Positions 1 to 10,562 of a stretch of 64,000 nucleotides of DNA are shown here, one piece after another. Positions within the stretch are counted from its first letter, which is position 1. Each line of letters opens with the position of its first letter. The notes beneath the pieces are model-generated. The model did no database searches, was not told where the DNA came from, and saw only the letters and a program-made list of their open reading frames with translations. A program made the position numbers and the translations under genes. Source of the DNA: Litsea cubeba (lineage: Eukaryota; Streptophyta; Magnoliopsida; Laurales; Lauraceae); assembly GCA_012931725.1 (NCBI GenBank), contig CM022951.1:36695805-36759804 (forward strand). The letters run 5' to 3'.

Positions 1-3000
1 AACAACCGCAAAATCAGAACGTCCGTCCACCACAACAGAATCGGAATGTGCAGCAAGGAAGGCAGAATCAGAACCAGAATAGACCGCGTCAGCAAGGCCG
101 CCTCAATCACCTCAACCAAGTGGACGCTGAGGCAGCAGGAGATGTTGTGGAAGGTAAACTCTTAATTTGTGAAGTAGAAGCTAAAGTGTTATTTGATCCG
201 GGATCTACCCACTCTTTCATATCCCCTGTGTTTGCTAAAATGATTAGTGTGCCTGCTAGAGAGTTAGAATTTGTTTTGACAGTTACAACTCTGATAGGAA
301 AATAAGTTGTGTGTAATACATTTTACCCTAGCTGTTCAGTGAAGATAGGAGATGTCATATTCCCTGCAGACCTTATTATCTTAGTTATGCATGACTTCGA
401 TGTCATTTTAGGCATGGATTGGTTAGCGGGACATCATGCCTCCATCGATTGCTATAGCAAGACCATTGCTTTTAGATTGGATGGGATATCCTCCGGGGTG
501 AAATTTCAGGGAGATAAAAGGGTTTCTCCGGCTAAGTTTATTTTAGCTCTTTCTGCAGTTAAGTTGTTGATAACAGGATGTGAAGGATTCATTGCATTTA
601 TCACGAAGGATGAACAGTCCCAAGGGGTAGAGAACAACCCGGTAGTGTGCGAATTTCCCGATGTTTTTCCGGAAGAAATTCCAGGTTTACCACCTGTCAG
701 AGAAGTTGAATTCACAATAGAATTGATGCCAGGGACTTCTCCGATCTCTATTGCTCCTTACAGGATGGCTCCTGCAGAGTTGGGTGAGCTAAAATTACAG
801 TTACAAGAGTTCCTAGAAAAAGGCTTTGTTAGACCAAGTGTTTCGCCATGGGGAGCCCCGTGCTATTTGTCAAGAAGAAGGATGGAAGCTTGAGGATGTG
901 TATAGACTACAGAAAATTGAACCAAGTGACCATCAAGAACAAGTATCCTTTGCCAAGGATAGACGAGGTATTTGACCAATTGCAAGGAGCAGAATTCTTC
1001 TCAAAGATAGATTTGAGGTCCGGATATCATCAGTTGAGAGTTAGAGAATCAGACATTCCGAAGATAGCTTTCCGGACTAGATACGGGCGCTATGAACTTT
1101 TGGTGATGCCCTTTGGACTGACGAATGCACCAGCGGTATTTATGGCCCTTATGAACAAGATCTTTGTACCCTATTTAGATCAGTTCACAGTCGTCTTTAT
1201 TGATGACATACTAGTGTATTCCAAGTCAAGAGAAGACCATGAGCAGCACTTGAGATGACTTCATTGCAATTGCTGAGAGATAATCAATTGTATGAGAAGC
1301 TTGGGAAATGCGAGTTTTGGCTAGAGCAAGTCACCTTTTTGGGTCACATCATCTCTAGAGAAGGACTAGCAGTTGATCCAGCAAAGATAGAAGCGGTCAT
1401 CAATTGGGAGAAGCCGAGGAATGTGACTGAGATTAGGAGTTTTCTGGGTTTAGCAGGGTACTATAGAAGATTTGTACAAGGATTTTCATCCATTGCAGCA
1501 CCTTTGACCAAGTTGACCCGAAAGAATGTGTCGTTCGTATGGTCAGAGAAATGTGAAGCTAGTTTTTGAAGAATTGAAGAAGAGGTTAACTTCAGCGCCT
1601 GTCCTCACCTTACCTTCAGGGAGTGGCGGTTTTGTTATTTATACTGATGCTTCAGGTGTAGGACTTCGATGTGTTTTGATGCAAAATGGGAATGTTATAG
1701 CATATGGCTCGAGGCAATTGAAGGAACATGAGAAGAAATATGTGACACACGATTTGGAATTGGCAGTGATAGTGTTCGCATTAAAGATGTGGAGACATTA
1801 TTTATAAGGAGAAAAATTTGAAGTTCATTCGGATCATCGTAGTCTCCAATATTTGTTCTCTCAGAAAGAACTAAACATGAGACAAAGAAGATGGATGGAG
1901 TACATCAAAGACTATGATTTCCCAATCATCTATCAGCCGGGAAAGGTTAACGTAGTGGCCGATGCATTGAGCAGAAAATCAGTTTGCTTGGCCAGTTTGC
2001 AAGGGTTTTATAACTTTCAGCAATTCGAAGAGTTGAGGGTGGATTTCAAACCCTTGAAGGAAGGAGTTATGTTGGCAAATATGACAGTGTCTGAGCCTGT
2101 CTTTATTCAGAAAATCAAGGACAGTCAGATGCAAGATCCGGACTTGGCTAAAATTGTGGAGCACATCTCATAACGCCCAGATCTTCAAATCATGGATGGA
2201 GTTTTGTACTTCCGTGGCAGGCTATGTGTTCCAAAGAGAGATAATTTGAAGAATGATATTATGGTAGAAGCTCACAATACGAGGTATTCTGTACACCCGG
2301 GAAGCACGAAGATGTACCAAAATTTGAAGAATCGTTTTTGGTTGAAAAATATGAAGAGAGAGATAGCAGCCTTCGTATCCAGATGAATGACTTGTCAATT
2401 GGTGAAGGCAAAACATCAGAAATCGCCTGGTCTTTTGCAGCCATTAGCAATTTCAGAGTGGAAATGAGAACACTTGACCATGGATTTTATCTCGGGTCTA
2501 CCGACTACAAGCAGAGGGAACAATGCTATTTGGATCATAGTAGATCGGTTAACGAAGTCGGCACACTTTATTCCTTTGAAGACTGGGAAGAAAATGCATA
2601 TGTTGGCTTTAGCACAAGCCTTCGTGAAGGAAATATTCAGTCGCCATGGTCAGCCGGTCTCCATTACTTCAGATCGAGATAGTAGATTCGCTTCGAGATT
2701 TTGGAAGACCTTACATGAATCGATGGGAACGAAGCTTCAATTCAGCATAGCATATCACCCGCAAACTGATGGTCAATCGGAGAGAACTATTCAGACCCTT
2801 GAAGACATGCTTAGGGCTTGTGTACTTGACTTCAAGAATCAATGGGATGAGAATTTACCTCTCTGTGAGTTTACCTACAACAACAGTTACCATTCAAGCA
2901 TAGGGATGGCTCCTTTCGAAGCGTTGTATGGCAGGAAGTGTAGGACCCCAGTATGTTGGGAAGAAGTCGGAGAACGCAGTTTTCATGGTCCTTCTTTGGT

Positions 3001-3556
3001 TGAAGAAACAAGTAACAAAGTCAGAATTATTCATGAATGATTGAAGATTTCGAGAAGCAGACAGAAGAGTTATGCTGACGTTCGAAGGAAGGATCTACAA
3101 TTCCAAGTTGGAGACAAAGTATTTTTAAAGGTATCTCCGATCAGAGGAACACTGAGATTTGGACAGAGGGGCAAATTATCTAAGAGATTCATTGGGCCGT
3201 ACGAGATCCTAAGTCGTATCAGGGAAGTAGCATATAGATTAGCCTTGCCTCCAGAGCTTTCGGGTGTACACAATGTGTTTCACGTGTCAATGCTAAGGAA
3301 GTATGTCTCGGACCCTTCACACGTGCTACATCACGAACCGTTGGATGTTCGAGAAGATGCCACCTACATTGAGAAACCGGCAGAGATTATTGACACTAAA
3401 GAGCAAGAGCTGAGAAACAAAACAATTCAGTGGGTAAAGATTCGTTGGGAGAATCATGGTCCAGAAGAGGCCACTTGGGAACTTCGTGATCAGGTCCAGA
3501 AGAAATACCCACAGCTATTTCCAGAGGTTAGTGATCATTTGAAGGACCAAATGTGA
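1..3556 (+). pseudogene. Ty3/Gypsy chromovirus gag-pol, broken
   Basis: This is the 3' part of a Tekay/Del-type polyprotein that enters from the left edge. Domains in order: glutamine-rich end of gag; aspartic protease with FDPGSTHSF (about 190-230); reverse transcriptase (about 700-1400) with FIDD at about 1198-1209; RNase H with YTDAS (about 1640); integrase (about 2190-3030) with the DDE residues in TMDF, TSDRDSR and GQSERT; and a chromodomain (about 3380-3530) that reads EIIDTKEQ then ATWEL. The element would copy and integrate itself, and the chromodomain would steer it to chromatin. It is dead. There are frame changes near 856, 1256 and 1565, and in-frame stops at 303, 1805, 2171, 2384, about 2465 and 3038. 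The last one fits CGA to TGA. Family assignment is strong; the exact clade is inferred from the chromodomain and layout. Confidence 0.93.
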
Positions 3557-3573
3557 TTTTTAGGGGTGGAGGA
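3556..3573 (+). other. Polypurine tract of the first Gypsy element
   Basis: A T-run followed by AGGGGTGGAGGA lies directly after the pol stop and directly before the LTR-like start CGTCAGACCCCGACCC. This is the normal position of the plus-strand primer in Ty3/Gypsy. The next base should start TG; here it reads CG, probably a T-to-C change. Confidence 0.7.
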
Positions 3574-4969
3574 CGTCAGACCCCGACCCAGGTTTGGAAT
3601 ATTTAATTATATTTTAATCATAATTAATTGATAAGTGGGGTTAGTGGACGATTAGCTTAAATTTCTAAGCTAGATTAGAATGTTTAAATAGCTTTGGGAA
3701 GTTTCGAGAGTCGTTGACTTAGCCCTGACGCGGGCCGGGGCGCCCGTGTATTGTGTGTGAAACTTGGGGGTTTAACCTTGATCTTTGTAAAATCCCAATT
3801 TTTATTTATTTTGACTCGTTTCATTTAATTTATCAACTTTCATGTTTTGACCGTTCTAATTTAATGATCAGAAATCACGTTTTTCGAGAAAAAGGGCAAA
3901 ATTGACCTTTCACACAAAATCTGTACCCAAATTTTAGAAATTTTAGAAATTGACAAAAATATACTTTTTGGAGAATATAAATTTTGTTGATCATTTTTGT
4001 CTTCTTCGTCGTTTACATTTGGGGCCCGTAAATACCATTTTCAGCCTTATGAAGATTGGGACCCACAAACCCATCTTATAAGAGAATAGTTCTCTTCTCC
4101 CTTTCATTCTATCCTCTTCCTGCAATGTTGTGAGCCAAGGGTTTTTCCCCTCTCCCAGCAACTCTCTCTCTCTTCTTGTGTGCTTCCCTCTTGAGTGCTA
4201 AAGAAAGGATTGATCTCCTAGGCTTCTTCCTCCCTCTTCAAGCTTTCCAAAGATGTACTTTTCAAAGGATTTGGACTAGGATAAAGCTTTCTTTCAAGCT
4301 TCTCTTCATTGTTTGAGCTCTTCAAGGTTAGCAATGGTTTTCCAATCCTGAAATCTTGGTTTTCCTCAACATTTAGAGTGTTTTCATCACACATGCAAGA
4401 GTTTTCCCTTGAGATTTACAAATGATTGATTTTAGAGTTCTCCTTGGGAAACTTTTGGGGGGTTTTTGTAGATTGGGAGCTTGAGGCCCTAGAGAGTTGT
4501 TTGAAGAGTGTCTTATCTCTCCTTTGATTTGAGGCAAGTTGATATTATAATTTATATGAAGATTGCATATAATGAACATGACTTCTTAGCATATCCATTA
4601 CCTTTGTTCTATCTTCTTATGATTTATGGAATTTTCTTTGGGAAGATTTACCTATGGCTTATGATAAATTATGTTGATGATTTTGTAGGCAATATTGTGG
4701 AACTTTGTTCTAAGATTTTCATCATTTTGTTTCAGCCTTCTCTATGTCAAAGTTTTTGTGTTCAAAGAATGGAGAAAATCTTTGATTAGAGTGTTTTGTA
4801 TGGATGATTGGAATGATTAATTGAATGATGATTTGATGAGTTGAGGAGGTCAAGAAAGGGTCCAAATGGTTATGAAAATGTGTATGAAAGAAGGGGAAAG
4901 AAAAAGGAATTGAAAAGAGTTGCAAAATGGGGAAGAAAACCAGCTGAGCCGGACTGGATAGAGCCCAGT

Positions 4970-5098
4970 CCGCTCGAGCAACCCAGTGGGCCGCTCGAGC
5001 GGACCAGGTTCTGCCTGGTCCGACTGGTTCGCTCGAGCGACCCAGCTTCTGGATGGGCTTCGCTCGAGCGGACCTTGGGTCACTCGAGCGAGCCCAGT
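4970..5098. repeat. Cluster of CGCTCGAGCG palindromes
   Basis: Five occurrences of the palindrome CGCTCGAGCG, or one-base variants, lie within about 130 bp, each beside CCAGTCC or GGACC blocks. The cluster is GC-rich in an AT-rich LTR. Function unknown; comparable palindrome clusters occur in other LTR families in this window. Confidence 0.75.
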
Positions 5099-5120
5099 CC
5101 AACAGTTTGGCTTGTTTCAA

Positions 5121-5247
5121 GGTCTGTTTTGGGCCTATTTTAAGGTCTGTTTTGGGCCATTTAAAGACTGTTTTGGGCCCATTTTAGAACTGTTTTGGGC
5201 CCGGTTCAAGGTCTGTTTTGGGCTTGGTCTAAGGCCAGATTTGGGCA
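5121..5247. repeat. Degenerate tandem repeat, unit about 22 bp
   Basis: Five or six copies of TCTGTTTTGGGCC with short variable spacers follow the palindrome cluster directly. Confidence 0.75.
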
Positions 5248-5767
5248 TGTTTCAAAGAGGTTCTAAATCAGTTTTAAGGGGAATTGTTGGCCTGTTTTCC
5301 AGGTTCATTTCAAGCCTATGTTCAAGTCCAATTCAGCCCAATCTACCTTTTATATTTGAAGCCCATTCAGCTCTTTTAAAATCATGAGATCATTATGTGA
5401 ATTAGTTGAATTATGAATAGAATCATTTGGGGAATCTTTCAAGTCCCAATGCACACTTCATCCCTTCTCATTGTCAAGGATCTTCTGTGGAACCAAGTTA
5501 CTTTTAATTAATGACAATAGGGGGGGTTAAATGTGCATCAAGACGACCCGCGATAGACTGTTGAATCATCATACACTAAATCCATTCCATGTTAGAAAGT
5601 TTTTTACGAGTCCGTTTATAAAGCAATTTGAATGTTTTGGGTGTTTTACCACATTTATGAACATTGATAAGACTACTCATCCTATTTTGCTCGGATTTGT
5701 CAGTATGTGGGATATGCATTTGTTCGGAGTAGTTTTCTTATCGATTTTGGGAAATATGTCTTTATGA

Positions 5768-6605
5768 ATGGTGATGGAACAGCGCATTCTGCCCGGTTCT
5801 ACCAGGGTCGGCGGGCATGGGAGTCTGTTTGGGTACGACCCTTTCGTTACCGGGGGGGCAGAGGCGTGCATCAATAATTTTTTGTGTGGGTGTGCCAGAT
5901 TTTCTATTTTACTTGGAATTACAAGTGGTGATCCGGAGATCGACCTTCGCAAGTAAAAAGGAAATCAACTTCTTTAAAGTTTTCCATTGCACATATATTT
6001 AAGAAAAGAGACATTTTCTTAATTTTCCGTGAAAGGCGATTTTTTGGTATTTATAGCCGATTTTGGCATTTATAGCCGATTTACAATTCTTATCAATAAT
6101 GAAAGACAAGAGTTGTGATTTTTGTCTCTTTAAGAAAAATACAAACTACAATGAAAAGCAAGAAAAGGAGGATCTAACTTCTCAGGAGATTGTGGGGGAC
6201 TCGTACAAATTGACGGTCGCAAGCCATGTGTGGACTTCGCCATCATCTATGCAGATGAGAATAGAGGATGCTCTTGATTCGCTTGGCTTGGCTATAACCT
6301 CATATTTTTAGAGGACAAAGACCAAGAGGAGGTCCTATGTCCAATAAAAAGCTAAGTAGACGGGCTGAAAAGCCACGTCTGAGCCATTGGAGGCGGAAGG
6401 AGAAGGCAAGGACCTTGGGGGGGGGGGGGGGTACCCCCCAAGGGACTTTTGTCACCTTATAGCGGTGGTCGGTGTAGAACTCCGCAGAGTTTTCTTTCTT
6501 TGATGCCTTTTTCTGTCTGAATTTCTGGATTTTCTGCAGTTTGTCGTGCTCTTTTCTGTGCTGTCCTTTCTTCTTGGAGTGCTCTCCTATTTATAGGCTT
6601 TTTGG
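5768..6605 (-). repeat. LTR piece of copy A (TATA, R and U5)
   Basis: It is colinear with 52.9-53.69 kb, including the shared GATCCGGAGAT and GACGGGCTGAAAAGCC blocks and two copies of a GGCATTTATAGCC-type motif. A G-run then GTACCCCCC near 6413-6443 makes a CCTTGGGG...AAGG palindrome, which is shorter in copy B. The outer LTR end seen at 52867 is not recognisable here, so about 50 bp is lost or diverged. Confidence 0.75.
6588..6595 (-). promoter_or_regulatory. TATA box of copy A LTR
   Basis: TATAAATA on the minus strand, identical in context to 53683-53690 of copy B. The rearrangement breakpoint lies about 10 bp upstream, so this box has lost its U3. Confidence 0.6.
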
Positions 6606-9389
6606 TACCCAAACTTCCTCTCACCGGACGCCATCCTACTTTCCAAGGCCTTTTCCAGATGACAGCTTCACATTAAGCTCCTTCTTGGAAAGCCCCCGAT
6701 ATGCCGAAAAGCTCTCCGCGAACCACTTCGCGACAACACAGGATGAGAGATCATGGCTGTAGTGTCTTTAGCACTATAGAAAGCCCATGCATTTCTCCCG
6801 TCCTGTAAACCTCCAAAGCGCTTCACCATGCTTGAAGGCGCTCCAACAATGCCTTGAGAAAAGCCCAACTGCAAAGCAAAACGAGAAGGTACATACGGCT
6901 GGATGTCTACGAAAAGATGTCTGCGGTACACCATCGTTCCGACGCGTATGCTGAAAAGCCACTCCTTCTCTGCGTTTGTCAAGGAGTAATGCCTTCCCGA
7001 CCCCGCCCTGGTAGAGTCTCGGAAGGCACCAAAATCAAAAGCCTTCTTCTGCAACTCTGGAGAAAGCTTCATTGAAGACTGCCCCATCTCGACGTCCCTG
7101 AACCGTTGGATCCTCATGCAGGCAAACAAAAGTGATTCGGACACGACTTTGCCCTTAGCCAGCCGAATCATCATCCTGTGCAGCACCCAGCCGGTGGAAG
7201 ACAGGACAGTGGTACACATACCATGAATAAAAGATGTGGGCTGAAAATACCCTGTTCATGGGAAGCCCAAGCCGAACCAAAAAAGCAACAGCCTCCAGTT
7301 CGGTGCACAGGTAGGAGTAAAAAGCTGGCACCAAAGCAAGCTGCTCTCCAAACGCCATCTGACAAGCCGGAAAAATACAATGTGGCCTGATATGCGTTCC
7401 ATCTCCTCCAGCAAAAATAGCCTCACCAAGCCAATAAGTGAGGTAAACAACAAGATCTCTCCGCAGTGCAATGTCAGGACATATGGCGTTTGTACTCGCA
7501 CAAAAATCTCTCAATTCTTCTTGCATAGCCAAGACCTTCATCGAACTTGGATCCTGAGCCCTGGCTTCCTGGGTCGCACTATCAGAAAACTCCCTGCTAT
7601 CAAAAAAGTTGGGGAACGAAGTGCCAGAACTCTTCCAACTGCTGGATCTAACTTTCAAGCCCTCCTTCTCCTTCAAAAAATCATAGAAGGCGACGAGCTA
7701 AAAGTACAGAAGCCTGAACTCCTCAGACTGCTCCTCAAGGACGCTGTCGATCGGCATAAACTCCTCATAGAGTTTGCCAAGGATGGCCAATCCTGTAATG
7801 GCGCTCAGCTCCTTCAAAGAGAAACCAATCTCACCATTCGTCACAACGAAGGTATTGGTTTGTGGAACGAATGACTCCAGCATAGCCATGAAGGCCTCGT
7901 CGGAAAAGATCACGGTCTCCCTAAAGGCACGGACCGCATCAAAAGTCCCGGCTTCCTTCAAAACGGCGCCACCAATCAGCAGGACGCAATCAGTCCACGA
8001 CTTCCACTCAGAGTCAGCACTGAAACGGCCACGAAGTCGAAAAGACTTCACCCAATTACTGCCGTCACCGCTGAAAATGCCAAGGCCCACCGGTCTCAAA
8101 TCGACCGACGGATAATCAGAGCCCTGGTAGCCGCTGGCTGGCATCAATATGTCCATGTCAGTAGGCGACTTCTCCGCATATCCAGGAGAACCGCCAACAA
8201 AAACCCCGGTCTTGATTACATTTGTCATTCTCACCCAGCTTGGAGGATCTTCCCTTTTAGAGCACGTGGGGGCAAGGCTCATGATCGAGACGGTGCGATC
8301 AAACGTCGACCGGGTGGCAATAGTCTTCTTCTCACCATCTGCTGTGAAAGAGAACTAAAAACATCTCCTCTGGTATGTCATGTCATCAGGGACGACATCA
8401 CCAAAGAAGAAGGTAGGGTTCGGTAAAACACTCTGATCTTCCATCACCCATGGACGACTGCTTACCATGATCTTATAAAATTCCTCTCCCTTGAGAGCGA
8501 TCAGTTGCTACCTCATCTCATATTTATTAAGAGAGTTGCACTCTTCTAGGTTTCTCTCAACATACTGGACCTTCTCCCCGGCCTGCTGAACGGCCGGATT
8601 AGAAGATCTCGCAGATCGACGAGATACGCTTGTAGCAGGCTCTTTACCCTTGTTCGTTGTAGAGGAACCACCTGCAAAGGTTGGAAAAGAAAAAGATCAA
8701 CCATCAAAATGACAAAATTTCGCTAAAAAAAATCTGGCGAAATTTTGACATGATGACGGGGCAATTCCGAAAAAAAGGAACTATCCCGAAAGAAATAGAA
8801 AGCTTGAATATGGGCTCAACATTGCTGCGAGCTCTGAAACTCTAAACTTTCGAAACCTCAAAGTCTCCATAAAATCAGGAAGAACTCAACATCGCTGCGA
8901 GCTCCAAATTCCCAAATTTGCAAAAACTTTTAGGTATGCTATCACATCATGCTACAAATTCAATTTACAATAGAATGCATGCATAAACATCTAGGTTTGC
9001 CAAAAAAAAAGGGGCATTATCATGATGAGCAAAAGAAAAAGGAAAAAAAAAGGAACTTTCTCAAAAAAAAAAGGGAGAAAGAAAAGAAGAAAAAGAAAAC
9101 TTTCTCAAAAAAAAAAGAAGAAAGGATCAGCAAAAAAAAAAAAGAGAAAAAGGGGCTGGACCACAGGCCTCGTGGCCGTACGGCCAGATCCGTACGGATC
9201 TGTCCGTACGGCCCACAAAAAAAAAGTGCAAAAAAAAATGAAAGCACGAAAAAAAAAGAAGAAAAAACGTGTAAGAAAAAAGAAAAAAAAACACATGAAA
9301 AAAAAGAAAAGAAAAGAAAGAAACAAAAAAAAAAGAACTTTTTTTCTACATTGGAGTTTTCTTGAAAAAGGAAACTTACTTGAAGCCAT
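6606..9389 (-). pseudogene. Antisense plant-mobile-domain gene, copy A (3'-truncated)
   Basis: A spliced gene antisense to its retrotransposon. Exon 1 (9380-9389) encodes the ATG and ends inside codon 4 at a GTAAGT donor. Exon 2 starts at 8671 after TTTGCAG. The protein resembles plant mobile domain (aminotransferase-like) proteins, with blocks such as CSKREDPPSWV, GYAEKSP, GEIGFSLKELSAI and LRRDLVVYLTYWLG. Host PMD proteins such as MAIN/MAIL1 act in TE silencing; a role for this copy is unknown. Stops occur at 8508 (shared with copy B), 8355 and 7698 (both CAG in copy B). There is a frameshift near 7170, where about 10 bp is missing relative to B. The gene is cut at 6606 by the rearrangement, so the C-terminal coiled coil is lost. 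Confidence 0.8.
8672..9379 (-). other. First intron of the copy A antisense gene
   Basis: Bounded by GTAAGT and TTTGCAG. It holds a long A-rich (plus strand) tract at about 9000-9345 with embedded palindromes GGCCGTACGGCC and GATCCGTACGGATC near 9170-9212. The lysine-rich open frames here are low-complexity artefacts. Confidence 0.7.
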
Positions 9390-9507
9390 TGATGGAGAAG
9401 AAGAAAAGTCTTGAAGATCTTGAAGAAGAAGAACTCTTGGTCTTGAAGCCCTCTTGGGATTGTTGCAAAAGAAAGCAATAAGAGCAAGAAATCCAACCTC
9501 CTCCTTG

Positions 9508-9515
9508 CTTTTATA
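9508..9515 (-). promoter_or_regulatory. TATA box of the antisense gene, copy A
   Basis: TATAAAAG on the minus strand, about 120 bp upstream of the antisense ATG (9389). The same box, at the same distance, is in copy B (56428). Confidence 0.65.
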
Positions 9516-9589
9516 GAAGAGAGCAAACCAAAGAAGGAAAGAAGAAAGAGGTAAGTGTTACTAATTAGTAACCTTACCAAAAGAAAGAA

Positions 9590-9780
9590 ATTAGAAAGAT
9601 TCTTTCCCAAAAGAAAGATATCTTGAGGGATTCTCTCCCAAAAAGAAATCAATGAGAGATTTTCTCCCAAAAGATAGGAGATTTGAGATATTCTCTCCCA
9701 AAGAAAGATATCTTGAGATATTCTCTCCCAAAATAAAGGGAATATGAGAGATTCAAGTAAAGATATTCTTAGATATTCTC
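9590..9780. repeat. Tandem repeat, unit about 36 bp
   Basis: About five units of TTCTCTCCCAAA with AAGATATCTT, upstream of the antisense promoter. The array is also in copy B (about 56160-56375), so it is an old part of the element. Confidence 0.8.
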
Positions 9781-10121
9781 AATCCAAAAAGTGATATTGT
9801 TGGATATTCTTTAAAAAAATGACACCATATGAGATCTAAGCCATTTCAAAAGCTTAAGGTCCCATGGGTTAGCCCATATGAGCAAGGTTTGACCACCTTG
9901 GCACTTAAAAAAAAAAATTTGGGCTTTTAGTCAAAGATAAATCCCTCTTACCAAGAGCATACAAAAATGGTTTCATGCATCTTTTGAGTTGATTGGACCA
10001 TATAAAAAAGAATTCCAAGCCCCATGAGCTTCCAAAAATCAAACCATCCAGCCTCATATACCAAATTGAGCCAAAATCTTGAAATTGACATTCCGCAAAA
10101 AACCAAACCAAATCCTGGTCC

Positions 10122-10322
10122 CCTAACTTGCCACATACAGCTTGTTAGGTCACAAGACCAAAACCAAAAATCAAAACTTGATCCCCTAACTTGCCACATA
10201 CAGCCTGTTAGGTCACAAGACCAAAACCAAAATTGACCCCCCAACATTCCACATATAGCTTGTTGGGTCACATGGTCAAAACCAAACCCGACCCCCTAAC
10301 CTGCTACATACAGCCTGTTAGG
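10122..10322. repeat. Four hairpin repeats, unit about 60 bp (copy A)
   Basis: Each unit has 6-nt arms about 16 nt apart. Units 1, 2 and 4 use CCTAAC with GTTAGG; unit 3 (10240-10267) uses CCCAAC with GTTGGG, a compensatory change. The spacer reads TTGCCACATACAGC or similar. The array lies about 225 bp upstream of the PPT. Confidence 0.85.
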
Positions 10323-10546
10323 TCACAAGGTCAAAACCCAAATCCACATCCCTGATGTCATCTTCAAAACTTTGCATCGAGATGGTACGTGATCCCTTTC
10401 ACTACCATAAGATTCCCCTGGAAGCTCAAAAGGCTACAAATACCAAAAGAAAGACTGCTCAAAGACTCTTGGTCAAGTCATACGCTCCCCTTCACAAAAT
10501 CTCTTCGAGGCACATCGACTACAAAAGTTAAGCAACTCATTGCTAC

Positions 10547-10562
10547 ACCTCGAGGGGGCATT
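10547..10562 (+). other. Polypurine tract of copy A
   Basis: CTCGAGGGGGCATT directly precedes the LTR start TGTTGACACC. The same tract is in copy B on the opposite strand (55370-55384). Confidence 0.8.

Larger units (their letters stand above)
3574..5767 (+). repeat. 3' LTR of first Gypsy element, left piece
   Basis: The sequence after the PPT is non-coding, AT-rich at first, and starts with the ACCCCGACCCAGG motif common in chromovirus LTRs. A TATA-like CTTATAAGAG near 4075 may be the promoter. The piece contains a palindrome cluster (4970-5098) and a short tandem repeat (5121-5247). It ends where copy A begins. The missing end is probably 23076-24996, which finishes in GGGTGTGACA. That join is an inference, because I found no target-site duplication across the nested block. 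ORFs in this stretch are short and look non-coding. Confidence 0.6.

Noticed and set aside
4841..5387. ORFs of 100-133 codons on both strands
   Set aside because: They run through the CGCTCGAGCG palindrome cluster and the TCTGTTTTGGGCC tandem repeat inside an LTR.
5531..6311. Short plus-strand ORFs around copy A's LTR piece
   Set aside because: The matching frames are not conserved in copy B, so they are chance ORFs in LTR sequence.
8949..9670. Lysine-rich plus-strand and phenylalanine-rich minus-strand ORFs, and the matching ones at 56485-56960
   Set aside because: They are products of A-rich or T-rich low-complexity intron sequence and the frames are not conserved between copies.
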